This document shows positions 40,830 to 49,177 of a stretch of 64,000 nt of DNA, piece by piece. The stretch lies in contig JAFDVS010000113.1 of the NCBI GenBank assembly GCA_018268935.1, forward strand, positions 8,467 to 72,466, given 5' to 3'. The position numbers and the translations under genes were made by a program. Position 1 is the first letter of the stretch. Every line of letters begins with the position of its first letter. Under the pieces are notes generated by a model, which saw only the letters and a program-made list of their open reading frames with translations, was not told the DNA's origin and ran no database searches. The stretch is from Acidobacteriota bacterium. Lineage in GTDB: Bacteria; Acidobacteriota; Terriglobia; Bryobacterales; Bryobacteraceae.

Positions 40830-42233
40830 ATGCAGCGAAGAGCGTTTTTGGCGGGTATCACTGGTGGAGCGCTTTGGGCGCAGGCGCGGCGGCCGAACAT
40901 TTTGTTTATCACCGCGGATGATTTGGGGTTGTTGTTGAACTGCTATGGGGAGCGGCGGATCCGTACGCCGCAACTGGACAAGCTGGCGGCATCGGGGGTG
41001 CGGTTTGAGACGGCGTACGTGGCGCAGGCATCGTGCAGTCCTTCGCGGAGCGCGATGTTTACGGGGTTGTATCCGCATTCGAACGGGCAGTATGGACTGG
41101 CGAATACGGGTTTTATGCTGCACGAGAATTTGCGGGATAAGACGATTCCGGCGTTGTTGAAGGAGCATGGCGGGTACCGGACGGGGATATTGGGGAAGCT
41201 GCATGTGGAGCCGGAGAAGAGCTTTCCGTGGGACATGCGGGATACGGATAATGCGGCGACGCGGAGAGTGAAGGCGGTGGCTCCGAAGGCGGAGGAGTTC
41301 ATGCGGAGCGCGGGGGATGCTCCGTTTTTTCTGATGGTGAATTATTCCGACCCGCATGCGTTTCGCGATGCGGAGAAGCCGGGTGGGTGGTTTTTTCCGG
41401 CGCAGGTGGATGGATTGCCGGAGAAGCCGGTGGCGCCGTCGAAGGAGACGCTGTTTGATTTTCAGCAGGTGGATGCGGAGGCGGAGCGGGAGCGGACGGC
41501 GAATTATCTGAATGCGGTGGCGCGATTGGATACGGGTGTGGGGTTGTTGCTGGAGGCATTGGAGCGAACGGGGAAGGCGGGGAATACGGTGGTGGTGTTT
41601 TGCGGGGATCATGGGCCGCCGTTTGCGCGGGGGAAGACGACGGTGTATGAGTCGGGGTTGCGCATTCCGTTTTTACTGCGCTGGCCGGGGGTGACGAAGG
41701 CGGGGCAAGTGAGTACGAAGTTCGTGTCGACGGTGGATATTCTGCCGACGATATTGGATGCGGCGGGAGTGCGATCGCCGGTGGCGATGCATGGGGAATC
41801 GCTGCGGAAGGCGGTGAATGGGGGGAAGTGGCGCGAGTATCTGGCGGCGGAATTTCATTGTCACGGGAGCCGGCCGTTTTATCCGCGGAGGGCGATACGG
41901 GACAAGCGGTACAAGCTGATTCAGAATGTGCTGGCGGGGAAGGCGAAACCCTCGACGGGAATTGACGGGGATTTCGCCTACGCCATTTCGCGCGAGGCCC
42001 GCTATGAGGGGACGGCCACGCGCAAAGCGTTTGATACGTTTGCCGAGCCACCGGAGTTTGAGCTGTACGATCTGGAGAAGGACCCGGTGGAGTTTGTGAA
42101 TCTGGCGGGTAAGGCGGAGTTGGCCGTGGTGGAGAAACGGATGAAGGACGCGTTGCTGCGATGGCGCAAGGAGTCGAACGATCCGTTTCTCGATTGGGCG
42201 TTTTTAGAGAAGATCGCGAAGCAGGGGCGGTAG
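40830..42233 (+). CDS. Type I sulfatase (CSPSR active site)
   Basis: 467 aa from ATG 40830; upstream residues of the longer frame are antisense to the GH140-like gene. Leader MQRRAFLAGITGGALWAQ looks twin-arginine-like. NILFITADDLG binds the metal, and Cys69 in CSPSRSAMFTGLYPHSNGQ is the formylglycine site. TGILGKLHVEP, PFFLMVNYSDPH, TVVVFCGDHGPPFARGKTTV and ESGLRIPFLLRWPG follow. The order fits heparan/iduronate-type or choline-type sulfatases. It shares a promoter with the GH140-like gene, suggesting joint attack on a sulfated or complex glycan. Codon third positions are strongly G, opposite to the first sulfatase. Confidence 0.93.
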   Translation: MQRRAFLAGITGGALWAQARRPNILFITADDLGLLLNCYGERRIRTPQLDKLAASGVRFETAYVAQASCSPSRSAMFTGLYPHSNGQYGLANTGFMLHENLRDKTIPALLKEHGGYRTGILGKLHVEPEKSFPWDMRDTDNAATRRVKAVAPKAEEFMRSAGDAPFFLMVNYSDPHAFRDAEKPGGWFFPAQVDGLPEKPVAPSKETLFDFQQVDAEAERERTANYLNAVARLDTGVGLLLEALERTGKAGNTVVVFCGDHGPPFARGKTTVYESGLRIPFLLRWPGVTKAGQVSTKFVSTVDILPTILDAAGVRSPVAMHGESLRKAVNGGKWREYLAAEFHCHGSRPFYPRRAIRDKRYKLIQNVLAGKAKPSTGIDGDFAYAISREARYEGTATRKAFDTFAEPPEFELYDLEKDPVEFVNLAGKAELAVVEKRMKDALLRWRKESNDPFLDWAFLEKIAKQGR

Positions 42234-42237
42234 GAAG

Positions 42238-42265
42238 CCCGCTTGCTTACGCGCGCGGCTCTGAA
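42238..42265 (-). repeat. Extragenic repeat (GAGCCGCGCGCGT family)
   Basis: Complement contains GAGCCGCGCGCGT then AAGCAAGCGGG. Starts 5 bp after the sulfatase stop. Same unit as at 9918 and 48986. Confidence 0.65.
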
Positions 42266-42291
42266 GGCGGAGGCCGCGTAGTAGACGCGAG

Positions 42292-42636
42292 TTAGCGGCC
42301 GAGCTGGAAGGCCGGGCCGCCGCCGCTGTGGACTTCGCGAAGCTGGCAGTTGTCGTCGGTTTCGCAACGGAAAACAAAGCCCGTGCGGGTGGAGGTTGGC
42401 ATGGTGTTGTGGATGCGGACCATGGGAACGACGACCTGCTGGCCTGCGGAGCTCTGGAAGTAGAGGCGATAGACTCCGGAGGGGCTCAATTCGGTGCGGA
42501 CGCGATATTCGCCGGCGGGCAACTGGAGGCTGCCTGCTTTGAAGGCGAAGGGGGCCTGCATGGTGGTTTCGGCGACGGTGGATGGGAAAGCCAACGGGGC
42601 GGCCAGAAGGCTGAGGGTGATGAATAGTTTTTTCAT
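42292..42636 (-). CDS. Small secreted beta-rich protein (tandem paralogue 2)
   Basis: 114 aa with signal peptide (MKKLFITLSLLAAPLAFPST). Mature part: PFAFKAGSLQLPAGEYRVRT, YRLYFQSSAGQQVVVPM, FVFRCETDDNCQLREVHSGG. It shares the C-terminal C-E-T-x-D-N-C-Q-L-R-E-x-H-S-G-G-G-P-A-F pattern and the PAG-Y-VR pattern with the next gene upstream (42697), so they are tandem duplicates. GAGGAG lies before the ATG. Proteins of this make-up are common in Acidobacteria without known role; two cysteines could form a disulfide. Confidence 0.7.
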   Translation of the reverse strand: MKKLFITLSLLAAPLAFPSTVAETTMQAPFAFKAGSLQLPAGEYRVRTELSPSGVYRLYFQSSAGQQVVVPMVRIHNTMPTSTRTGFVFRCETDDNCQLREVHSGGGPAFQLGR

Positions 42637-42696
42637 TTGTGGTTTTTTCTCCTCAATGGACTGCGCGAAAAAGTTGGGTGAAAGAGATCAACGGGG

Positions 42697-43044
42697 TCAG
42701 GGTTGTATTTCGAACGCCGGGCCGCCGCCACTGTGGATTTCGCGAAGTTGGCAGTTGTCTTCGGTTTCGCAGGTGAAGACGAAGCCGATGCCGGCTGCGG
42801 TGGGCATGGTGTTACGAATGCGGCCGCTAGGGAGGACGATTTGCTGATTGCCGTCCGCGTTCCGGAAGACGAGCACGTATCTGCCGGAGGGAATGGGTTC
42901 GAGACGGACGCGGTAGGAACCGGCTGGGAATTGGACGTTGCCCGCTTTGAAGGGGAAGGCGACCTGGAGGGCGGATTCGGTTTTGGCGGCCGGGAAGGCA
43001 ATGGAAGCGGCCATCAGGGTGAGTGCGATGAGTTTGTTTTTCAT
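42697..43044 (-). CDS. Small secreted beta-rich protein (tandem paralogue 1)
   Basis: 115 aa, signal peptide MKNKLIALTLMAASIAFPAA, then FPFKAGNVQFPAGSYRVRLE, YVLVFRNADGNQQIVLPSGR, CETEDNCQLREIHSGGGPAF. Roughly half identical to the paralogue at 42292, 60 bp downstream in the same direction. Shine-Dalgarno GAGGAG is well placed. No domain of known function recognised. Confidence 0.7.
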   Translation of the reverse strand: MKNKLIALTLMAASIAFPAAKTESALQVAFPFKAGNVQFPAGSYRVRLEPIPSGRYVLVFRNADGNQQIVLPSGRIRNTMPTAAGIGFVFTCETEDNCQLREIHSGGGPAFEIQP

Positions 43045-43122
43045 TTGGTTTGTCTCCTCACTGGCAACCGCGAGAATGAGGGGGAAATGGGTTCATGGCG
43101 TGGTGGGGTACAATTTGAGGAT

Positions 43123-43383
43123 ATGGTTAGCGTGTTTTCCACAGCCCTGCTGGGCGCCGTACTTGGATTTTTGGGACGCGGGGTGATGCCTGCGAACGAT
43201 AGAGGAGGCGCGCTTGCGACGGCTTGCGTTGGTTTGTGCGGCGCAAGCATGACCGCGTCACTGGGGTGGCTGATGGATTTTTGGGGTATCGGATCAGTGA
43301 CGGGGTATGGCGCGGCAGTTGGCGGCGCGGTGGTGTTGTTGATTGTGTACCGGATCTTCAGTGGGTTGAAGATCGAAGCGTGA
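43123..43383 (+). CDS. GlsB/YeaQ/YmgE-like small membrane protein
   Basis: 86 aa with three hydrophobic segments: STALLGAVLGFLGRGVM, LATACVGLCGASMTASLGWLM and GYGAAVGGAVVLLIVYRIF. The glycine-rich GAVLGFLGRGVMP opening is that of the 'transglycosylase-associated' stress-membrane family, whose function is not known. TACAAT (43109-43114) stands 8 nt before the ATG, so the mRNA is probably leaderless. Divergent from the small secreted pair. Confidence 0.7.
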   Translation: MVSVFSTALLGAVLGFLGRGVMPANDRGGALATACVGLCGASMTASLGWLMDFWGIGSVTGYGAAVGGAVVLLIVYRIFSGLKIEA

Positions 43384-43415
43384 CGATTTTGTTCATCCTT
43401 CCCAGGCTGAACTCT

Positions 43416-43436
43416 CGACCGGCCGGAGGCCCGTCG
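43416..43436 (-). repeat. GGCC hairpin repeat with altered outer stem
   Basis: Complement CGAC-G-GGCC-TCC-GGCC-G-GTCG: same inner stem and loop as the 47090 and 50071 copies but with outer pair CGAC/GTCG instead of CGC/GCG. It lies 10 bp past the stop of the TonB receptor gene. Confidence 0.6.
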
Positions 43437-43446
43437 CCGCCTTTCA

Positions 43447-46400
43447 TTAGAAGGTGAGGCGAAGGACCATCTGGAGGTTGCGATTGCCTCCCTTTGCGGT
43501 GATGACTCCGAAACTGCCTGGGGTGTTGACTGTTGTGCCTGGGGCGTTCCAGATGGGGTGATTGAAGGCGTTGAAGGCTTCCATGCGGAATTCGGTGTTC
43601 ACTTGTTCGTGAATGGTGAATTTCTTGAAGATGGAGGCGTCAAAGGCTCGGGTGCCGGGACCGCGGAGATCGGGTGAGGTGCGGGAGGTGTTGCCGAAGG
43701 TGAAATTGCCTGCCTGCGAAAACACGGATTGATCGAAGTAGGAGAGGATGCGGTCGGCGATGGGGCCGTCTTTCCTGGCGGAAGTGCCGTTGTTGTTGGG
43801 ACGCTGGCCGGGTGAGCCGAGATTGGTGAAGTTGCCGTTGTTGCCGATTTGGAGGGGGACGGCGGTTTGGAAGGTGACGATGCCGTTGACCTGCCAGCCA
43901 CCGAGAGCCCAATCCACGGGCTTGGGAGCGGCGTTGAGGAAGTGACGGCCGCGGCCGAAGGGGAGTTCGTAGTTGGCACTCATGACGAAGCGCTGGGAGA
44001 CGTCCTGGGCGGAGATGGAGCGCTCGGCGCGGCGGTTATAGAAATCCTGCTTGGTGCCGGCGGCGCCGAGGAAGGTGACCACTTGCGAAGCATCGTCGAT
44101 TAATTTGCCGTTGGTGTAGCTGACCTGGAGATTGAGGCCGTGGCTGTAGCGTTTGGTGACGCTGGCGGTGAAGGAGTGATAGAGCGAATTGGCCTGCGGC
44201 TTACGGAATGCGTTGACAGAGGTGTATTGCGGGAACTGGCGGAGCAACTGATTGTAGGCAACGCGCGGCTGGCTGAGTGAAGAGGTGGGGTTGGTGATGA
44301 CGCCGAAGAAGGGATTGGGGACGGTGTTGGAGCCGAGCAACTGGTTGCCGAGTGCGAAGAAAGACGCGGGCAACTGGTTGTAGGTCATGTTCGATTCGCC
44401 ATCGATGAGGTGGTTGCCCTTGCTGCCGAGGTAGCCGGCTTCGACGAGGAAACCCTTGCCGAGATCGCGCTGGATGTTGCCGTTCCACTGCTGGACGATG
44501 GGGTTGACGTAATCGTTGAAGAAGCTATCGCCGATGCTGAGGCCGAGCTGGGTGGCGGCGCCGCCGGCTGCGCCTTCGGGCAGGTTGTAGCCACTGAGGA
44601 AGGGATTGCGGAAGGTGGCGACGGGAGTGACTCCGCCATCGAAGGAGATGTTGGAGCCGGTGCTCGATTGGAAGCCTTGCGTGCCGGAACTGCCGGAGGT
44701 GCCGGAGGCCTGGAGAACGGAGGCGGAATAGAGGATGGCGTAGGCGCCGCGGAAGACGGTTTTTTGATTGATCTGATAGGCGAAGCCGAAGCGCGGGCCC
44801 CAGTTGTTGAGGTCGGTGGGGGTTTGCCGGCGATTGTCGGGGGAAGTAAATTTCATCGCGCCCATGAGGTTATTGAAGCCGGGCACTTTGCCGGCGATCG
44901 GGGATGGGGCGTCGATGTCCCAATAGCTGAGGCGATTGAAACGTTCGGTGCGGGGGAGATCGACGTCCCAGCGGAGGCCGATGTTGAGGGTGAGTTTGGA
45001 ATTCACTTTCCAGTCGTCCTGGATGTAGAAGCCCCAGTAATCGCTGGCAGTGGCGGCGGCGAAGGTATGGGAGATGGTGCCGCTGGCGAGCTGGCCGAGG
45101 AGGAAGGAGGCGAAGCCGTTGCCCTGGGTGGTGGAATTGGCTGCGCCGACGACACGCTGGGTCCAGTTATTGCCGAAGCTGTACTGGCCGGAAGGCTGGC
45201 CATGCTGGGTGAAGTTCATGAACATCTTGCGATATTCGACTCCGCCTTTGATGGTGTGTTTGGAGAGGACCTTGGTGAGATCGAATTTGGAATCGTGGCC
45301 GTAGGCCTGGATGCGGAGCGTGGTGAAGGTGGCCTGGCCGAGGGAAGAGACGCCATTGTTGCCGCCGACGTCGACGCGGGGGAACTCGAAGTTCTGGGTG
45401 GATGCGGCGGTGACGACATCGGCGGGGAAGCCGAGGGCGCGAAGGTCCATGCCCTGGGAGAACGGATCGCGGTGGGAGACTTTGCGGGCGAAGCCGTAGT
45501 TGACGTTGATGATGGTGGTGGGAGAGAGCGTGTAGACGGCGTTGAGGGCGACGTTGTAATTGGTGTTGTAGCTGGGGCCATCGCCGGAGGAAGTGCCGAC
45601 GTTGCCGAAGCCGTTGAAGGGGGCGCTTTTTCCGTTGGAGAATGAGCCGCGAGCCCAGAGGCGGAACTTGTCGGTGAGGTTGTGATCGAGGCGGGAATCG
45701 AAGCGATCGTCATTGCTGGGGGCTTTGCCGGAAGAGAAGAAATTGTTGGCGCCGGTGAAGACGTTGGTGGGGACGGCGTTGGGATCGGGCCAATACTTGA
45801 GCATGTTGACGGCGATGGGATCGAAGCGGCTGGAGGGGACGCGATTGCCGGGGAAAGCGGAGCGGGTGAAATTGTTGGGGCCTTCCTGGACGACGGTGGA
45901 GGGATCGTAGATGAGGATCTGCTGGCCGTTGCCGGCGCGGAGATCGGAGAAGTCGCCGGCTTTCCAGGAGGCGAAGGGCATGGTGCCGGAGGAAGTGGCG
46001 GCGCTGCGCTGGCGGGTGGCCTGCGCGTCGAAGAAGAAGAAGGTACGATTGCGGCCGTCGTAGAGTTTGGGGAGGACGACGGGACCGCCGATGACTCCGC
46101 CGAATTGATTGCGCTGGAAGGCGGCTTTGCGGACGCCGTTGCGATTGTTGCTCCAGCTATTGGCGTCGATTTTGCTGTTGCGGAGGTATTCGAAGAGCGA
46201 GCCGTGGATATCGTTGGTGCCGCTGCGGGTGGCGACGGTGATGACGCCACCGCCGGTGCGGCCGAATTCAGCGGCCACGGCATTGGTGATGACGGCGAAT
46301 TCCTCGATGGAATCGACGATGGGCTGATAGCCGGTGTCCTGAATGCTGACGTTGTTTTCGGGGACGATGACGGAGGTGCCGTCGATGGTGATTTCGCTGG

Positions 46401-46929
46401 AGGCGTTGCGGCCGCCGGAGATCCAGGGGGTGGAGCCGCCGCCAGGAATGACGCCGGGGGCGAGGGTGGCGAGGCCGAAGGGATTGCGGCCGTTGAGGGG
46501 GAGATCCATCATCGCTTTGTTGGTGATGACGGTGGATACGGCGGAGGTGGAGGTGGCGAGTTGCGCTCCGGCAGCGCTGACTTCGACGGTGGTGGTGACT
46601 TCGCCGATTTTGAGGGTGATGGGAAGGTCGATGGTCTGTTGGACGCTGAGGCGGATTTCGGAAGTGACGTGCTTGTCGAAACCTTTCTTTTCGGCGGTGG
46701 CGGAGTACTGGCCGGGGATGAGGTAGGGGACGAGGAAGGCTCCGCTGGAGTTGGATTGGGTGGTTTGGCGGACGCCGGTATTTTTGTTTTGGATGGTGAC
46801 GGTGACGTCGGGGATGGCGGCTCCGGTGGCGTCGAGGACGTTGCCCTGGATGGTGCCGGTGGCGGTTTGCGCGAAGGCGGAGAGGGTGTGGAGGAGCGCG
46901 AGGGCGCTGAGACGGACGAGGTTTTTCAT
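43447..46929 (-). CDS. TonB-dependent receptor, Oar-like, with carboxypeptidase regulatory-like domain
   Basis: 1160 aa. Start at the ATG complement of 46927-46929 with AAGGGG upstream; 94 residues of the longer frame are not credible. Signal MKNLVRLSALALLHTLSAFA, regulatory domain GTIQGNVLDATGAAIPDVTV ... SNSSGAFLVPYLIPGQYSAT, plug VSTVITNKAMMDLPLNGRNP ... SSEITIDGTSVIVP, then a barrel ending LQMVLRLTF. TATACT (complement of 46972-46977) with TCGACC 18 nt further up forms a promoter. It is nearly the same size and build as the other three receptors but only distantly similar in sequence, so cargo probably differs. Confidence 0.9.
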   Translation of the reverse strand: MKNLVRLSALALLHTLSAFAQTATGTIQGNVLDATGAAIPDVTVTIQNKNTGVRQTTQSNSSGAFLVPYLIPGQYSATAEKKGFDKHVTSEIRLSVQQTIDLPITLKIGEVTTTVEVSAAGAQLATSTSAVSTVITNKAMMDLPLNGRNPFGLATLAPGVIPGGGSTPWISGGRNASSEITIDGTSVIVPENNVSIQDTGYQPIVDSIEEFAVITNAVAAEFGRTGGGVITVATRSGTNDIHGSLFEYLRNSKIDANSWSNNRNGVRKAAFQRNQFGGVIGGPVVLPKLYDGRNRTFFFFDAQATRQRSAATSSGTMPFASWKAGDFSDLRAGNGQQILIYDPSTVVQEGPNNFTRSAFPGNRVPSSRFDPIAVNMLKYWPDPNAVPTNVFTGANNFFSSGKAPSNDDRFDSRLDHNLTDKFRLWARGSFSNGKSAPFNGFGNVGTSSGDGPSYNTNYNVALNAVYTLSPTTIINVNYGFARKVSHRDPFSQGMDLRALGFPADVVTAASTQNFEFPRVDVGGNNGVSSLGQATFTTLRIQAYGHDSKFDLTKVLSKHTIKGGVEYRKMFMNFTQHGQPSGQYSFGNNWTQRVVGAANSTTQGNGFASFLLGQLASGTISHTFAAATASDYWGFYIQDDWKVNSKLTLNIGLRWDVDLPRTERFNRLSYWDIDAPSPIAGKVPGFNNLMGAMKFTSPDNRRQTPTDLNNWGPRFGFAYQINQKTVFRGAYAILYSASVLQASGTSGSSGTQGFQSSTGSNISFDGGVTPVATFRNPFLSGYNLPEGAAGGAATQLGLSIGDSFFNDYVNPIVQQWNGNIQRDLGKGFLVEAGYLGSKGNHLIDGESNMTYNQLPASFFALGNQLLGSNTVPNPFFGVITNPTSSLSQPRVAYNQLLRQFPQYTSVNAFRKPQANSLYHSFTASVTKRYSHGLNLQVSYTNGKLIDDASQVVTFLGAAGTKQDFYNRRAERSISAQDVSQRFVMSANYELPFGRGRHFLNAAPKPVDWALGGWQVNGIVTFQTAVPLQIGNNGNFTNLGSPGQRPNNNGTSARKDGPIADRILSYFDQSVFSQAGNFTFGNTSRTSPDLRGPGTRAFDASIFKKFTIHEQVNTEFRMEAFNAFNHPIWNAPGTTVNTPGSFGVITAKGGNRNLQMVLRLTF

Positions 46930-47089
46930 ACGTGGATTCCCCTTTAGTGGAAGCTTTCCCAGATGGGGATTAGTATATCTCGGAAATGCGGGGGAGGTCG
47001 ATGGTGCGGGTTTGGGGACTCGGTGGCAGTGGGGGACGGCAATCCGATGATGGGCTGAGGAGCAGGTGGTGGTGCAGACGGCGCCTTGA

Positions 47090-47118
47090 TTAGCCGCCGG
47101 CCGGAGGCCCGCGTCACT
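47090..47118 (-). repeat. GGCC hairpin repeat, 29 bp identical to the copy at 50071
   Basis: Complement reads AGTGACGCGGGCC, TCC, GGCCGGCGGCTAA. Stem CGC-G-GGCC/GGCC-G-GCG with loop TCC has one mismatch. The bases before it on the minus strand end in TAG after a short aromatic frame (AFNGFRLGFAAFTW), perhaps the tail of a deleted gene; this is weak evidence. Confidence 0.7.
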
Positions 47119-47191
47119 ACCAGGTGAAGGCGGCGAATCCGAGACGGAAGCCGTTGAATGCCGGTGGGGAATTAAGTGTAGATTAGAGCGT

Positions 47192-47959
47192 ATGGGCGAA
47201 CTTTCTCCCAATTCCGCTCCTACGCCGCCAAGCGTCGACTCACTTCAATTTCAGACCGCGGATATTGCCGAGAAGAAACCGGCGTGTTCGCAGTGCTCCA
47301 CGTTGCTGGAGAACGAATACTATCAATTGGCGGGTGCGGACATCTGCCCGGCTTGTGCGAACGCGTTCCAGACGGGGCAGCAGCGGCCGAAGCAGACGTG
47401 GGTGATGCAGGGTTTTCTGTACGGTTTGGGAGCAGCAATTGGCTGTTCGATTGTGTATGCGGCGATCGTATGGATCACGAATTTCGAACTCTCGTTGATG
47501 GCGATTGTGGTGGGATATGTGGTGGGGAAGGCGGTGCTGCGCGGCGCACGGGGGCTGGGCGGCCGGCGCTGCCAGATGGTTGCCGTGGCGCTGACCTATT
47601 TTTCCATCACAACCAGCTATCTGCCGTTGATGTTCAAGGCTTTTGCCGAAAAGGCGGAGAGTGAAGCGAAGGCGGCACAGAAGGGCAAGCCTCCCGCGAA
47701 TCCGGTACGGGTGGAGGAAGTGAAACAGAGTAGGGAACCGATGACCGCAGGGGGACTGGCGGTTGGAGTTGGAGTGCTTCTCGTGTTCAGTATGGTTGCT
47801 CCGTTCTTCGGCATAACGGAAGGCTTCAATGGGATGCTGGGGCTGTTCATCATCTTCATCGGGCTGCACCAAGCCTGGAAATTGACCGCGCGCGACGAGC
47901 GGCTGTTGATGGGACCTTACCAACGCGAGGAAAACGATTCTGCAGGCACAATCGCATAG
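47192..47959 (+). CDS. Zinc-ribbon membrane protein of unknown function
   Basis: 255 aa. Residues 32-53 hold CSQC...CPAC, a zinc ribbon, followed by about four membrane segments: GFLYGLGAAIGCSIVYAAIV, LSLMAIVVGYVVGKAVL, GGLAVGVGVLLVFSMVAPFF and GMLGLFIIFIGLHQAWKL. TAGATT (47179-47184) with TTGAAT at 47154 lies 7 nt before the ATG: a leaderless promoter. The next gene, a zinc-ribbon M50 protease, overlaps its 3' end by about 23 nt. The two probably work together in the membrane. Confidence 0.65.
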   Translation: MGELSPNSAPTPPSVDSLQFQTADIAEKKPACSQCSTLLENEYYQLAGADICPACANAFQTGQQRPKQTWVMQGFLYGLGAAIGCSIVYAAIVWITNFELSLMAIVVGYVVGKAVLRGARGLGGRRCQMVAVALTYFSITTSYLPLMFKAFAEKAESEAKAAQKGKPPANPVRVEEVKQSREPMTAGGLAVGVGVLLVFSMVAPFFGITEGFNGMLGLFIIFIGLHQAWKLTARDERLLMGPYQREENDSAGTIA

Positions 47960-49013
47960 TTATTGCGCGCAGTGCGGATCGATGCTGGCAGCGGGAGTGT
48001 TGAGCTGTCCGCAGTGCCGCACGTTGGTGTATGCCGCCGAGTTGGCGAACCTGGCTGAGGAGGCCAAGCGTGCCGCTGAATCGGGGAACGGGGTGCGTTC
48101 TCGCGAATTGTGGGCCAAGGGGTTGACGCTGCTACCGCCGGAGAGCGGGCAGTATGCCACGATCCAGGCGCACATTGAGGCGCTGGACCGGGCGGAAGAG
48201 GCGGCACGAGCGGAGCGGGAAGCGTCGGGGTTTCGTGCGCGCTGGACCAAGCGACTGGGGCCGCTTGCGGGCGTGGCGTTCCTGTTGTGGAAGTTCAAGG
48301 CTTTTGTGCTGCTGGCGCTGAGCAAGGGGAAGTTTCTGGTGCTGGGGTTGGGAAAGCTGCAGACGCTGCTGTCGATGTTTGTTTCGCTGGGTGTGTACTG
48401 GAGCTGGTACGGATGGGGCTTTGCGCTGGGATTTCTGTTGTGCATTTATGTGCACGAGATGGGACATGTGTGGATGCTGCGCCATTACGGGCTGGCAGCT
48501 TCGGCGCCGATGTTCATTCCGGGGTTGGGGGCGTTTATCAGCTTGTATAAGAGTCCGAGCAGTGTGAGGGAAGATGCGCGCATCGGGCTGGCGGGTCCGA
48601 TGTGGGGGCTGGCGGCTGCGTGTTTTTGCTGGGTGTGGGGGGTGTCCACGGGCAGTGGTGTGATGCTGGCGATTGCGAAGGTGACGGCGGCGTTGAACCT
48701 GTTCAACCTGGTGCCGATTTGGCAGTTGGACGGGGGACGAGGGTTCCGATCTTTGACGCGGACGCACCGGATATTGATTGCGGCGCTGGCGGCTTCGCTG
48801 TGGCTGCTGACTTCGGTAGGGATGTTTTTCCTGATCCTGCTGGGGGCGGGCTACCGGTTCTATCAACGGGATGCGGCGGTGGAAGCGGATAACGGGACGT
48901 TCTGGGAGTTTGCTTTGCTGTTGATTGCTTTGGGGCTGCTGGCTTCGATTGCGGTCCCATCGGGCGTGGGGGGGATAAACGGGCTACCGCTTGCTGACCG
49001 CGCGCGGCTCTGA
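47937..49013 (+). CDS. M50 (site-2-type) intramembrane metalloprotease with zinc ribbon, probable ATT start
   Basis: 358 aa if translation begins at ATT 47937. The first ATG is 47982, but the 15 codons before it encode SYCAQCG, which pairs with CPQC downstream to make a complete zinc ribbon (CxxC...CxxC). Between the upstream stop (47907-47909) and 47964 there is no ATG, GTG or TTG. GAGG at 47926-47929 is 7 nt before ATT (10 before CTG 47940). The protease core has HEMGH (173-177, zinc site) and QLDGGRGF (LDG, 264-266) plus several membrane spans. The last ten residues (GLPLADRARL) are coded by an extragenic repeat, so the original C-terminus was replaced. Confidence 0.7.
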   Translation: MLQAQSHSYCAQCGSMLAAGVLSCPQCRTLVYAAELANLAEEAKRAAESGNGVRSRELWAKGLTLLPPESGQYATIQAHIEALDRAEEAARAEREASGFRARWTKRLGPLAGVAFLLWKFKAFVLLALSKGKFLVLGLGKLQTLLSMFVSLGVYWSWYGWGFALGFLLCIYVHEMGHVWMLRHYGLAASAPMFIPGLGAFISLYKSPSSVREDARIGLAGPMWGLAAACFCWVWGVSTGSGVMLAIAKVTAALNLFNLVPIWQLDGGRGFRSLTRTHRILIAALAASLWLLTSVGMFFLILLGAGYRFYQRDAAVEADNGTFWEFALLLIALGLLASIAVPSGVGGINGLPLADRARL

Positions 49014-49015
49014 AG
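48986..49015 (-). repeat. Extragenic repeat (GAGCCGCGCGCGT family) fused to the M50 gene end
   Basis: Complement contains AGAGCCGCGCGCGGT then CAGCAAGCGGT. It supplies the last codons and TGA stop of the protease gene and borders the displaced PQQ gene fragment. Confidence 0.6.
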
Positions 49016-49039
49016 TTGCGCGATGGGGCGGATGCGGAG

Positions 49040-49153
49040 GGATCGCCGGGCTGGGTGACGGAGTGGGTGCGCCAGAGACGCTTGCCGGTGGCGGCGTCGT
49101 AGGCATCGACCCAACCGTAGAGGGTGCATTCGCCGCTGGTGACTCCGACGATG
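49040..49153 (-). pseudogene. 114-bp copy of part of the PQQ dehydrogenase gene
   Basis: 49040-49153 aligns without gaps to 51035-51148 inside the intact PQQ gene, same orientation, with about five differences. It encodes IVGVTSGECTLYGWVDAYDA then ATGKRLWRTHSVTQPGDP. It has no start, no stop of its own and no flanking homology, so it is a displaced segment lying between the repeat at 48986 and brnT. Confidence 0.85.
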
Positions 49154-49177
49154 TGGGGGCTGAGATGGGACGTAGGA

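Noticed and set aside
47118..47166. C-terminal tail of a lost outer-membrane protein (AFNGFRLGFAAFTW) on the minus strand
   Set aside because: Only about 15 codons; could be chance. Mentioned under the adjoining repeat but not called as a gene.
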